A DNA stretch of 32,581 nucleotides from Verrucomicrobiota bacterium (GTDB taxonomy: Bacteria; Verrucomicrobiota; Verrucomicrobiia; Verrucomicrobiales; DEV007), in contig DAOUQC010000059.1 of assembly GCA_030625775.1 (NCBI GenBank), forward strand, positions 1 through 32,581, written 5' to 3'. Every line of letters begins with the position of its first letter. The first letter of the stretch is position 1. The translations under genes were made by a program, and so were the position numbers. Positions 24,806-32,581 of this stretch are shown piece by piece. The notes below the pieces were generated by a model. That model was not told where the DNA came from and did not search any database. It saw nothing but the letters and a program-made list of their open reading frames with translations.

Positions 24806-26305
24806 CCCCTCCTTCTCCCGCGGCGCCGCAAAAGAAACCTTTACTCCGATTTCCGCATAAGCAGCAGTCACATCCTCCTTCATTTTCTCCACGTCACGCT
24901 CACTCATCAGCGCTGGTTTTGCCCGGGCATTGGCAATAGCAAACACATCGATCGGCCCCTGCCCCTTGTTCACCTTGAGAATCTCAGGCACCTCCAGCTT
25001 TTTGGGTGCCTTTAACACCATAAGCGGTTTTTCCCCCACCTCGACACGGTCTTCTGCTACTACCCCGTCAGCAATCTGTTGATTGTGTTTTTTGATCCGC
25101 TCATTGTAAGCCGCCCCATTCTCCCTGAAAGTTTTGACTGCCAGATTATACGCATTCACCTGCTGGTTAAATTTCTCCCGCTTTTTTTCAAATCCTTTCA
25201 CCGCAGCATTGTATTCATCGATGAACAAATTCGTATCTGTTTTTGCCCTGCCCATCAATTTCAGATAAGCCGCAACAGCCTCCCCGTGCCCACCACGATC
25301 CATACGAACGAAGTAGTGCACCCACAGCATCGCCGATAAATAATCCTCCATCCTGCCTTCCCAGGCTCCTTCATCGTTGGAGTTTGATAAATCTGCAGGG
25401 CTGATCATCTCCATCTCCAGGCCCCGGTATTTGGTCTTCAGCCGCTCCTTTAAACCACGGGTCGAATTCCTGAACTCAAAACGTCCGTTTTGATAGGGCA
25501 CCGAAGCAATATATTCCGCCATACCTTCCGTGAACCACATGGGCGTCAATACCAACCAGTCGTGCATCATTTGATGAGTGATCTCATGAATCAATGTCGA
25601 AGTATCCGCCGTACGTTTCAGAGTCATCTGGCTGCCTTTTTTTACTGCCCCAATCGATACATACGGCACCCATATTTTTTTCCGTTTTGCCAGATAGATT
25701 CCAGCCACTCTCAAATTTGGCCCCACCGAGACGTAATTGGCTATCTCATCCTGAAAAGATTTGGAAGTCATGAATCGTGCCCTGAATTTAACATCACCAC
25801 CTGGAGGCCGGGGATTCAATCCCAGGGGAAGCATCCGCACAGCTTGATAGGTAGCTTCAAAAATTTTAGCTGACTCTGAAATGAATGATTTACCCACTTC
25901 CTCCTCCGACACAAAAACATAGTGCTCCGTTTTGAACTCAAAAGGCCCACCTTCTACTTTCACCGGCAGGTCAATGCGGGTTTCTTCCGGCATGGCTTTT
26001 GTTTCAAAGTCCCTGCCCGCTTTTTCCATGGTCGTGAGATACTCTTGATCCGCCGCACTCAACTGATCCGTCTGCACAGATAGCTCCCTACCATTTTTCA
26101 ATCGCAATTTGACCTTTGTGCCATCCAGGCCCATCAGCGAAGCCTGCACTTTTTTCCCCTGTGAACTTGTCCACTCCCGCAGCGGGTTTTTTTCCTGAGC
26201 CGATACTGTAGCCGGAGCATTCGATAATAAAACCAACAGCCCCAGGTAAAGCACCCTCAAAACCATGTGGACTGCGGGTAAATGATGTGAAGTGCTGTTA
26301 TTCAT
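24794..26305 (-). CDS. Secreted SHD1-domain protein with gluzincin (DUF1570-like) motif
   Basis: About 503 residues, exported by a signal peptide (VLRVLYLGLLVLLSNAPATVSA, then QEK). Residues about 45-95 resemble the SLA1 homology domain 1 (REWTSSQGKKVQASLMGLDG, then LSAADQEYL), frequent in Planctomycetota and Verrucomicrobiota. A later HEITHQMMHDW with a downstream WFTEGMAEY matches the HExxH plus Glu zinc-ligand layout of gluzincin peptidases of the DUF1570 type. A basic helical segment near residues 360-420 may be a coiled coil. Either ATG 26305 or 26320 could be the start. The substrate is unknown. The stop lies in a heptamer repeat. Confidence 0.8.
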   Translation of the reverse strand: MNNSTSHHLPAVHMVLRVLYLGLLVLLSNAPATVSAQEKNPLREWTSSQGKKVQASLMGLDGTKVKLRLKNGRELSVQTDQLSAADQEYLTTMEKAGRDFETKAMPEETRIDLPVKVEGGPFEFKTEHYVFVSEEEVGKSFISESAKIFEATYQAVRMLPLGLNPRPPGGDVKFRARFMTSKSFQDEIANYVSVGPNLRVAGIYLAKRKKIWVPYVSIGAVKKGSQMTLKRTADTSTLIHEITHQMMHDWLVLTPMWFTEGMAEYIASVPYQNGRFEFRNSTRGLKERLKTKYRGLEMEMISPADLSNSNDEGAWEGRMEDYLSAMLWVHYFVRMDRGGHGEAVAAYLKLMGRAKTDTNLFIDEYNAAVKGFEKKREKFNQQVNAYNLAVKTFRENGAAYNERIKKHNQQIADGVVAEDRVEVGEKPLMVLKAPKKLEVPEILKVNKGQGPIDVFAIANARAKPALMSERDVEKMKEDVTAAYAEIGVKVSFAAPREKEGNDE

Positions 26306-26535
26306 GTCTTGCGAGACCATAACAAGCCTGCCGTGCTTACGTCAACCTAAGGACGAGGGATTTACTTCCACATTGCCCCTCCCCCTTGCACGCTAAATTC
26401 AGCCCGGATCTAAAACGAAAGATGATCATCCATGGTCTGATCCATCCCTACTCTTTCACTTGAAATACTACCCGGATATCAAGTTTGATTTTTTCAGCAA
26501 TTTTGGCCCGAATACTGCTTGCGCATAAGGGCATC

Positions 26536-26549
26536 GAAGGAGAACCTTC
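26536..26549 (+). promoter_or_regulatory. Hairpin over the rpoN ribosome-binding site
   Basis: GAAGG (26536-26540) and CCTTC (26545-26549) form a 5-bp stem with an AGAA loop. It includes the only plausible Shine-Dalgarno sequence (AAGGAG, 26537-26542), 13 nt before the ATG at 26556. A folded leader would reduce initiation. The stem is short and could be chance. Confidence 0.45.
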
Positions 26550-26555
26550 CTTCAC

Positions 26556-27983
26556 ATGGCGCCGGAACAGCGATTTGAGACTTCCCAATCGCAATCGTTG
26601 CAACAACAGCAGACGATCGCACCGCAGATGCAGCAAAGCCTGCAGCTGTTGCAAGCCCCCACACTGGAACTTCGCAGCATGATCCAGCAGGAGCTGGAAA
26701 TCAATCCCGTGCTCGAAGACGAAACCACCGAGATCTCACTGGAAGAACAACCTCCTCCGGAAGACAATGACGACGGCTTTGACGATGAATTCGCCGAAAT
26801 TTCACAACTGGATGATGACTGGAGGGAATACCTCGCCGAAAGCAGGATCACCACGCCTCGCCGAGATGATGCCGATGAAAAACACCAGTACCTGATCGAT
26901 TCCCTGTTCGAAAAAAAGACCCTGCAGGAATACTTGATGGACCAACTCGGCCTGGCTGACCCCACTCCTGAGATACGAAAAATTGCCCGGATCTTAATCG
27001 GCAGCATCGACAACAACGGTTTCCTGCAAAGCAGCCTCGAGGACCTCTGCTTCCAACTGGGCATCCCCCTGCCCGATCTCGAAGAAGCTCTGGAATTGAT
27101 ACAAGAATTTGATCCTGTAGGAGTAGGGGCCGGTGATTTGCGAGAATGCCTCTTGATCCAATTGCAACGCCTGGGCAAGGAAAACAGCCTCGAATATCGT
27201 ATCGTCGATCAATACCTGGACGAACTTGCCCGCAAGCGCTTTCCCGTCATCGCAAGAAAACTCAAAGTCACTCCTGAAAATGTCAATCGCAGCGCCGATT
27301 TCATCGCCACCCTGGATCCCAAACCAGGCAGCCGTTTTTCACCTGATACCAACACCTATGTCACCGCCGACGTAAGCGTCGAAAAAAACAGCACTGGTGG
27401 TTACAACATTACTTTGGATAATGATCAAATCCCCCGGCTGCGTATCAGCTCGGCTTATAAGGAGATCATGGCTCAATCCAATCGTGATAAAAACGCCCGG
27501 GCCTACATTCGTGATAAAATTCGCAATGGCAAATTCCTGATTCGCAGTATCCGTCAGCGCCAGCAAACCATCGAAAAAATTACCCGTGAGATTGTCACCC
27601 GCCAACAGGATTTTTTCGATCTCGGCCCCGCCCACCTCAAGCCGATGAACATGGCCCAGGTTGCAGAAGCCGTCGGGGTACATGAAACCACCGTCAGCCG
27701 GGCGGTATCAGGAAAATACATGACCACCCCTTATGGCCTCTTTGAAATGAAATATTTTTTCACCTCGGGATACCAAACGGAATCCGGCGAATCCCTCAGC
27801 AATACCAGTGTCAAACAGGCCCTGTTACAAATTGTCGAAAACGAAAATCCAAAAAAACCGCTCAGTGATGAAAAACTGGTCTCCGCGCTGAAGGAACAGG
27901 GCATTAAAATTGCCCGTCGCACTGTCGCCAAATATCGAGATGCCCTGGACATTCTGCCCTCCCATTTGCGCAAGTCCTATTGA
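26556..27983 (+). CDS. rpoN: RNA polymerase sigma-54 factor
   Basis: A 475-residue alternative sigma factor recognising -24/-12 promoters and needing AAA+ activators. Region I is the Gln-rich N-terminus (LQQQQTIAPQMQQSLQLLQ, then ELEINPVLEDE), which activators contact. Acidic region II spans about residues 60-120. The core-binding domain follows, then a helix-turn-helix region (MAQVAEAVGVHETTVSRAV) and the RpoN box ARRTVAKYR at 453-461. The length is normal. The 250-nt gap upstream of it carries no recognisable gene. No sigma-54 activator is in the window. Confidence 0.96.
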   Translation: MAPEQRFETSQSQSLQQQQTIAPQMQQSLQLLQAPTLELRSMIQQELEINPVLEDETTEISLEEQPPPEDNDDGFDDEFAEISQLDDDWREYLAESRITTPRRDDADEKHQYLIDSLFEKKTLQEYLMDQLGLADPTPEIRKIARILIGSIDNNGFLQSSLEDLCFQLGIPLPDLEEALELIQEFDPVGVGAGDLRECLLIQLQRLGKENSLEYRIVDQYLDELARKRFPVIARKLKVTPENVNRSADFIATLDPKPGSRFSPDTNTYVTADVSVEKNSTGGYNITLDNDQIPRLRISSAYKEIMAQSNRDKNARAYIRDKIRNGKFLIRSIRQRQQTIEKITREIVTRQQDFFDLGPAHLKPMNMAQVAEAVGVHETTVSRAVSGKYMTTPYGLFEMKYFFTSGYQTESGESLSNTSVKQALLQIVENENPKKPLSDEKLVSALKEQGIKIARRTVAKYRDALDILPSHLRKSY

Positions 27984-28052
27984 TTATTTTTTTCAAATCC
28001 CTGAAAAAATGTCAGGACAAAACCCGCAAATCGAGGAAGATACTCCGATTCC

Positions 28053-29117
28053 ATGATCACAGAAGAAACCGTAAAAGAAAAACTCAGCCAGGTGAACTAC
28101 CCAGGGTTCAGCCGGGACATCGTCTCGTTTGGTTTGGTGAAAGGCATCTCGATAAACGGAGAAGATGTTACCGTCAAAATTTCCATCGCCACCCGCGATC
28201 CGAAAATTCCTGCCGATATTTATAAAGCTGCACGTGAAGCTCTTGATGCCATTGACGGGATTGGCCAGGTGGATCTGGATATCGACATTCAGGATCCTCC
28301 GCAAAATGCCGGTAGCGGAGCCGCTGGAGGGGGCCAGGTCGACAAACAGGGCATTCCCGGCATCAAACATGTCATCGCTGTAGCCAGTGGCAAAGGCGGG
28401 GTTGGCAAATCAACCGTCGCCTCGAATCTCGCTATCGCCTTGCAAAAAAGCGGTGCCAAAGTCGGCCTCTGTGACTGTGATCTCTACGGCCCCAGCATGC
28501 CGACGATGTTTGGATCGAATGAACAACCGATGGCCACCGCCGACAACCGCATCATACCGATTGAAGCCCATGGGCTCAAAATCATCTCGATGGGATTCCT
28601 GCTACAGGACGACTCGCCGGTCATCGTCCGCGGCCCTTTGGCCACCAAATACACTCAACAATTTTTGCGCCAGGTGGAGTGGGGTGAACTGGATTACCTG
28701 ATCCTTGATCTGCCTCCGGGCACCGGTGACATCCAACTCACCATCGTGCAAACCGTTGCGCTCGATGGCGCGGTCATCGTCACCACTCCCCAGGAAGTGG
28801 CACTCATCGATGCACGCAAAGGAACGGCTATGTTCGCCAAAGTCAACGTGCCTATTTTAGGCATGATCGAAAACATGAGCTGGTTCGACTGCCCGAGTGA
28901 TGGCGAGCGCTATTACATCTTCGGGCAGGACGGCGGTAAAAAAGAAGCTGAGCGTCTCGGCGTTCCATTGATCGGCCAGATCCCCATCAACATCGAAACC
29001 AGAGAATGCGGAGACCAGGGGCAACCCATCGCTTTGTTACCACCTGAACGAAACACCGTCAGCGCCGCTTTCTCAGAAGTTGCCTCCAAGGTCAGAGAAA
29101 AAGTCGAGCCTGCTTAG
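28053..29117 (+). CDS. Mrp/ApbC-type P-loop ATPase (iron-sulfur cluster carrier family)
   Basis: A 354-residue cytoplasmic ATPase of the Mrp/NBP35 family. Residues 1-80 are a MIP18-like (DUF59) domain. The deviant Walker A is GKGGVGKST near residues 113-121, followed by CDCDLYGPSMP, GPLATKYTQQFLRQVEWGELD and LDLPPGTGD. The CPxC motif that normally holds a bridging Fe-S cluster is present only as C280-P-S-D283, with the second Cys missing. It starts 69 nt after rpoN and ends before a string of hairpins. The cluster-carrier function is therefore uncertain, although similar CP-[DS]-[TD]-G variants are known. Confidence 0.9.
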   Translation: MITEETVKEKLSQVNYPGFSRDIVSFGLVKGISINGEDVTVKISIATRDPKIPADIYKAAREALDAIDGIGQVDLDIDIQDPPQNAGSGAAGGGQVDKQGIPGIKHVIAVASGKGGVGKSTVASNLAIALQKSGAKVGLCDCDLYGPSMPTMFGSNEQPMATADNRIIPIEAHGLKIISMGFLLQDDSPVIVRGPLATKYTQQFLRQVEWGELDYLILDLPPGTGDIQLTIVQTVALDGAVIVTTPQEVALIDARKGTAMFAKVNVPILGMIENMSWFDCPSDGERYYIFGQDGGKKEAERLGVPLIGQIPINIETRECGDQGQPIALLPPERNTVSAAFSEVASKVREKVEPA

Positions 29118-29132
29118 ACTTCCTAATATACT

Positions 29133-29212
29133 CAGCACGCAAGTGCTGATGTAGCGCGGACAGGCGGGCCGCGTATGCTATCGCCGTCAAAGGCAGTGCT
29201 ATGCTTTTGACG
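29133..29212. repeat. Series of three stem-loops after the Mrp gene
   Basis: TCAGCAC-GCAA-GTGCTGA (29133-29150) has a 7-bp stem and a GNRA-type loop. CGCGG/CCGCG (29156-29173) forms a weaker stem. CGTCAAAGGCA/TGCTTTTGACG (29185-29212) forms an 11-bp stem with one G-U pair. No U-run follows any of them. They may stabilise the 3' end or represent a palindromic repeat element. Confidence 0.55.
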
Positions 29213-29342
29213 CTTCCCCCCTTTGATCCCAAGCCTTCCTCCGGTTTTTTATTAGCTTTCCGCAACCTTTTGCAAAAGCTGTGGTTTAAAACTCAACGAC
29301 ATCACCACAAAGAGTGATCAATAAACCTCAAACTACGAAAAT

Positions 29343-29996
29343 ATGAAACAACAATGGATCACCGCAGCCATCGCCGCTGCCTCAATCGGCCTTATCGGCA
29401 CAGGCAGCCTCATGGCTGAAGGAAAAGAACGAGGCCAGGGACAGGGGAAAGGGCGCCCCGACCGGGAAGAAATGCGCAAAAAAATGCTCGAAAAATTCGA
29501 TGCGGATGGTGATGGAAAACTCGACGAAGAAGAACGAGGTAAAGCCAAAGCAGCGATGCAAAAAAGAGGGGCTGAAAAATTCGCCAAGGCCGACAAAAAT
29601 GGTGACGGCAAACTCACCGAGGATGAAGTGCCCGCCGAAGCCTGGGCCCGCTTGTCAAAAGCCGACAAAGATGGCGATGGGGCGGTCAGCAAAAAAGAAA
29701 TAGCAGCTGCTCATGCCGCCCACGGAGGAAAAGGCGGACCGGGAGGAAAAGGCGGACCAGGAAAACCTGGCGGTAAAGGTGGCAGAAAAGGTAACCCCAT
29801 CAAGCAGTTTGATAAAAATGACGATGGAAAACTCGCTGAGGATGAAGTCCCTGCGGAAATCTGGGCCCGCATGTCAAAAGCCGACAAAAATGCCGACGGT
29901 TTCGTTTCCGCCAAAGAGCTGGAACACGCTCACAAAAACCGCCCGGGAGCCGGTGGAGGAAAAGGCAAAAAAAAGAAAAAAGAAACTGATTCCTGA
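29343..29996 (+). CDS. Secreted EF-hand calcium-binding protein with duplicated module
   Basis: A 217-residue exported protein. The signal peptide ends near SLMA-EGK. There are five EF-hand loops: D53-E64 (DADGDGKLDEEE), D84-E95, D108-E119, D157-E168 and D181-E192, most with ideal Ca2+-ligand positions. Residues 84-127 and 157-200 are a tandem duplication (both contain GKLTEDE/GKLAEDE, then VPAE.WAR.SKADK) separated by a Gly/Lys-rich linker (128-150). The C-terminus is a run of Lys. Secreted EF-hand proteins of this sort are common in Verrucomicrobiota and may bind Ca2+ at the cell surface; the partner is unknown. A strong terminator follows. Confidence 0.88.
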   Translation: MKQQWITAAIAAASIGLIGTGSLMAEGKERGQGQGKGRPDREEMRKKMLEKFDADGDGKLDEEERGKAKAAMQKRGAEKFAKADKNGDGKLTEDEVPAEAWARLSKADKDGDGAVSKKEIAAAHAAHGGKGGPGGKGGPGKPGGKGGRKGNPIKQFDKNDDGKLAEDEVPAEIWARMSKADKNADGFVSAKELEHAHKNRPGAGGGKGKKKKKETDS

Positions 29997-30017
29997 GAAA
30001 CAGTATACACATAACAC

Positions 30018-30057
30018 CTCCGGTGTGCGCCAGTCATGGTGCCACCGGAGTTTTTTT
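30018..30057 (+). terminator. Rho-independent terminator of the EF-hand gene
   Basis: CTCCGGTG (30018-30025) pairs perfectly with CACCGGAG (30043-30050), with a 17-nt loop, followed by seven Ts (30051-30057). It begins 22 nt after the stop codon. The reverse strand also reads a stem but has no matching T-run. Confidence 0.9.
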
Positions 30058-30099
30058 GTGCCAATTTATAACTGTGACTAAGAAAGACTCCTGCCATAG

Positions 30100-30879
30100 T
30101 CATTCACAATACCGACGACGATAGGCCGCGGGCGTCGATCCCAATTGTTTGACAAATTGCTTACTGAACGCACTCTGATCGCAAAAACCAAAATCAACAG
30201 CTATCGATGCAATCGGTTCATCTGTTTCACGTAAAAGTACCGCCGCCCCCTGAATCCGATTGCGCAGGATAAATGCCTGTGCGCTCATCCCCAACGCCTC
30301 CCGAAATCTCCGGTGAAGTTGACGTTCTGAAACTCCACTGCGGCGCGCCAGCTCAGCTACTGATATCAAACTCTCTTCCCGAACGATTTCGATGGAACGC
30401 GCCACTGCGGAATACGAGGCAATCATTTTTTTACTGCCTTCGTAAGTCCGAAAAATCCCCATAACCCCAATAACCTCTCCTTTGTCATCATACAACGGAC
30501 TCTTGGTAGTCGAATACCAATCAAGATTTCCCAACTCATCAAGAAGCACTTCAACCTGATTCACCAGTGCTTGCCCGGTTTCCATAACTTTGCGATCATC
30601 CCTCACAAAGCGATCTGCCAACTCATCCGGATAGCGATCATGATCGGTCGTCCCTACGATCTCCGACCGATCCTTCAAACGTAAACGGCAGACCAAGGCA
30701 TCGTTTGCATAGATGAATCTGCCCTGAGCATCTTTTATGAAAAAACAAACATCCTTCAGACGGTCAAATAGTTGAACCAACTGATCACAGGACATGTTAT
30801 TAAGAAAATTTTCTGGGCTCAAAAGCAGGGCAATTGTCTGATTATTACCAAACAATGTCCTCTCACCACAATATTTCAT
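30100..30879 (-). CDS. PAS-AraC transcriptional regulator
   Basis: About 259 residues. The N-terminal half (about 30-145) is a PAS domain (LFDRLKDVCFFIKDAQGRFI, then GTTDHDRYPDELADRFVRDD and MGIFRTYEG); the C-terminal half is an AraC/XylS double helix-turn-helix (SVAELARRSGVSERQLHRRF, then ASIAVDFGFCDQSAFSKQFV and STPAAYRRRY). The sensed signal is unknown. It diverges from the sulfatase gene by about 77 nt, so it may control that gene in response to a sulfated-glycan-related cue, which is an inference. The start at 30879 is uncertain; an internal ATG at 30795 would drop 28 residues. Confidence 0.88.
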   Translation of the reverse strand: MKYCGERTLFGNNQTIALLLSPENFLNNMSCDQLVQLFDRLKDVCFFIKDAQGRFIYANDALVCRLRLKDRSEIVGTTDHDRYPDELADRFVRDDRKVMETGQALVNQVEVLLDELGNLDWYSTTKSPLYDDKGEVIGVMGIFRTYEGSKKMIASYSAVARSIEIVREESLISVAELARRSGVSERQLHRRFREALGMSAQAFILRNRIQGAAVLLRETDEPIASIAVDFGFCDQSAFSKQFVKQLGSTPAAYRRRYCE

Positions 30880-30956
30880 CTATTTTTTATGATAATTTAT
30901 AATCACCGGTCAAAATACTCTTGCCGATAAATACCAAAAATACACCCTTAAGCCTC

Positions 30957-32581
30957 ATGCGATTTTTAGCCTACATTTATTTCGTCGTAACCGTCATACC
31001 TTGCCCCCAAGCCTCGGGCCAGGACCGCCCTAACATCCTCTACATCATGTCCGACGATCACACGGCGCCCGCGATCGGTGCCTACGGCAGTCGTCTCGCA
31101 AGTTTAAATCCAACTCCAACGATCGACCGTCTCGCCAAAGAAGGCATGTTGTTTGAAAATGCTTTTTGCACTAACTCTATTTGCTCACCGAGTCGCGCCT
31201 GCGTCATCACCGGGCAATACGCGCATACCAACGGAGCCTATGACCTCGGTGGTAAGATCGAAGCCGACCGCCAGTATCTGGCAATCGAAATGAAAAAAGC
31301 AGGATACCAAACTGCCATGATCGGCAAATGGCATCTTAAGAAGGAACCCGCTGCCTTTGATTTTTATTCCGTGCTTCCCGGACAGGGAAAATATCACAAT
31401 CCCGAATTTCGAATTCGTGGAGACAAACCCTGGCCAAAAACCCTGATAAAATTTGATGGTATGCATTCATCCGATGCCATCACTGATCAAACGATCAAAT
31501 GGCTCAGCGAAGGCAGGGATTCCAAGAAACCGTTTTTTCTTATGCATCACTACAAAGCCCCTCACGATTATTTTGAGCATGCAGAGCGTTACAATGATTA
31601 CCTGAAGGACACTGACATCCCCGAACCAGAAAACATGTGGACCCAGCCTCAATTTGGCTCACTCGCTACTCTGGGCAAAAACCGAGAACTCATTCCTCAC
31701 ATCGGCACCTCGATTGGAAACCGCAACCCGCGTCGCTCCTATGCCTCTGATCTGCCCAGACTGTTTGCCAAGGATTACCCAAAGGACTATGACTCCTCCA
31801 AGCTGAGCGATGATCAGATCAAGCGCATGGCCTATAACGTTTATCTGAAAAATTACCTGCGCTGTGTCAAAGGCGTCGATGACAATCTGGCCCGTCTATT
31901 TGCCTATCTGGAAAAAAGCGGTCAAATGGACAACACCGTCATCATTTACACTGGTGACCAGGGATTCATGCTCGGCGAGCACGACTACCAGGACAAACGT
32001 TGGATGTATGAAGAATCCATGCGCATGCCTTTCCTGATTCGCTATCCTAAGAGTATTCCTGCCGGATCCCGCACGGATGCGATTGTCGAGAATGTGGATT
32101 ACGCTCCAACGATGCTGGCCTTTGCCGGGGTCAAAACGCCAGACTACATGCAGGGACGAAGCTTCAAAACCATCTGTGAAGGAGCCGCCGAACCGGCTGA
32201 CTGGAAAAAGGCTGCCTACTATCGTTACTGGATGCACATGGCTCACCATGACAACCCGGGTCATGTCGGCATCCGCACCAAAAAATTTAAGCTTATCTAT
32301 TACTACGGGGCGAACTACAAAGGAGAATACCGCACCCCGCCTGCCTGGGAGCTCTACGACATGAAAAACGACCCCACTGAAGTGACCAACTTGTATGACA
32401 ACCCTGAATACGCTTCGATCATTGCAAAATTAAAAATACAATTCGCCGCTCTGCGCAAAAAAGTAGGTGACACTGGTGAAGATTTTCCCCAGCTTGAGAA
32501 CATCGTCCAGGAGTTCTGGAATTATGATGCCTCGAATCGCGCCAAGGCAGAAGAACTCTCGACAAGCTATCTCAACACACG
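30957..32581 (+). CDS. Secreted Cys-type sulfatase, C-terminus off the window
   Basis: The frame is open from the ATG at 30957 to the right edge, 541 complete codons, near the usual length. The start lies in a short signal peptide (MRFLAYIYFVVTVIP) with cleavage near QASG. Sulfatase marks are MSDDH near residue 35, the formylglycine motif CSPSR with Cys at residue 76, IGKWHLKK, YTGDQGFMLGEHD and a C-terminal WELYDMKNDPTE block. The product resembles family S1 sulfatases acting on polysaccharide sulfate. It is divergent from the PAS-AraC regulator. The exact specificity and the stop codon cannot be seen. Confidence 0.92.
   Translation, partial: MRFLAYIYFVVTVIPCPQASGQDRPNILYIMSDDHTAPAIGAYGSRLASLNPTPTIDRLAKEGMLFENAFCTNSICSPSRACVITGQYAHTNGAYDLGGKIEADRQYLAIEMKKAGYQTAMIGKWHLKKEPAAFDFYSVLPGQGKYHNPEFRIRGDKPWPKTLIKFDGMHSSDAITDQTIKWLSEGRDSKKPFFLMHHYKAPHDYFEHAERYNDYLKDTDIPEPENMWTQPQFGSLATLGKNRELIPHIGTSIGNRNPRRSYASDLPRLFAKDYPKDYDSSKLSDDQIKRMAYNVYLKNYLRCVKGVDDNLARLFAYLEKSGQMDNTVIIYTGDQGFMLGEHDYQDKRWMYEESMRMPFLIRYPKSIPAGSRTDAIVENVDYAPTMLAFAGVKTPDYMQGRSFKTICEGAAEPADWKKAAYYRYWMHMAHHDNPGHVGIRTKKFKLIYYYGANYKGEYRTPPAWELYDMKNDPTEVTNLYDNPEYASIIAKLKIQFAALRKKVGDTGEDFPQLENIVQEFWNYDASNRAKAEELSTSYLNT

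Noticed and set aside
26386-26414. Possible sigma-70 promoter for rpoN (TTGCAC, 17 nt, TCTAAA)
   Set aside because: Only half of the -35 positions match and it lies about 140 nt from the start codon; the support is too weak to list as a feature.
26448-26654. 68-codon minus-strand ORF at the rpoN 5' end
   Set aside because: It overlaps the rpoN start in antisense, is rich in Leu/Arg/Gln as expected from the Gln-rich region I shadow, and has no family match that I recognise.

Overview
The window looks like a chromosomal segment of a heterotrophic Verrucomicrobiota bacterium; a planctomycete is the main alternative. The reasons are protein-family content, not a marker gene: two Cys-type sulfatases, two secreted PQQ-type beta-propellers, a ThuA domain, a Tat-exported TIM-barrel protein, an SGNH hydrolase, a beta-helix protein, a GH32-like enzyme, an SHD1 plus gluzincin protein and an EF-hand protein. 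Shine-Dalgarno sequences are mostly weak, so many starts rest on signal peptides and stop/start overlaps.

Layout. 1-5030: the end of a ThuA-like gene, then pdxH coupled to a PQQ-propeller gene (minus), diverging from a second PQQ-propeller gene and a sulfatase (plus). 5055-5590: a RelE/ParE-type toxin-antitoxin pair. 5696-14852: nine consecutive minus-strand genes. In transcription order they are a degenerate amidase-like protein with a copper-amine-oxidase-N-like domain, a doubly membrane-anchored protein with a CSC motif, an FtsX/MacB-type permease, a LolD-type ATPase, a MoaD-like small sulfur carrier ending in GG, a MoeB/ThiF-like E1 enzyme, a tandem ModA-ModA lipoprotein, a ModB-like permease and a short ModC-like ATPase. 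Most junctions overlap or are a few bases apart. The one large gap, between moaD and the E1 gene, holds a large imperfect palindrome. This cluster is the best candidate in the window for an undescribed system.

14943-15992: a trans-polyprenyl diphosphate synthase. 16053-21770: carbohydrate genes (beta-helix protein, exported TIM-barrel isomerase-like protein, SGNH hydrolase, GH32-like enzyme). 21834-22566: two small unknown ORFs. 22698-24214: nrdR with a tandem pair of NrdR boxes over its promoter, an unknown gene and a HIT-family gene. 24312-29996: a small lipoprotein, a secreted SHD1/gluzincin protein, rpoN (sigma-54), an Mrp/ApbC-type ATPase and an EF-hand protein with a clear terminator. 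30100-32581: a PAS-AraC regulator diverging from a second sulfatase that runs off the window.

No tRNA, rRNA, CRISPR array, transposase or phage gene was seen. No stretch longer than about 300 bases is gene-free. The longest gaps (20046-20297, 22567-22769, 26306-26555, 29118-29342) are described as features or in the neighbouring entries.
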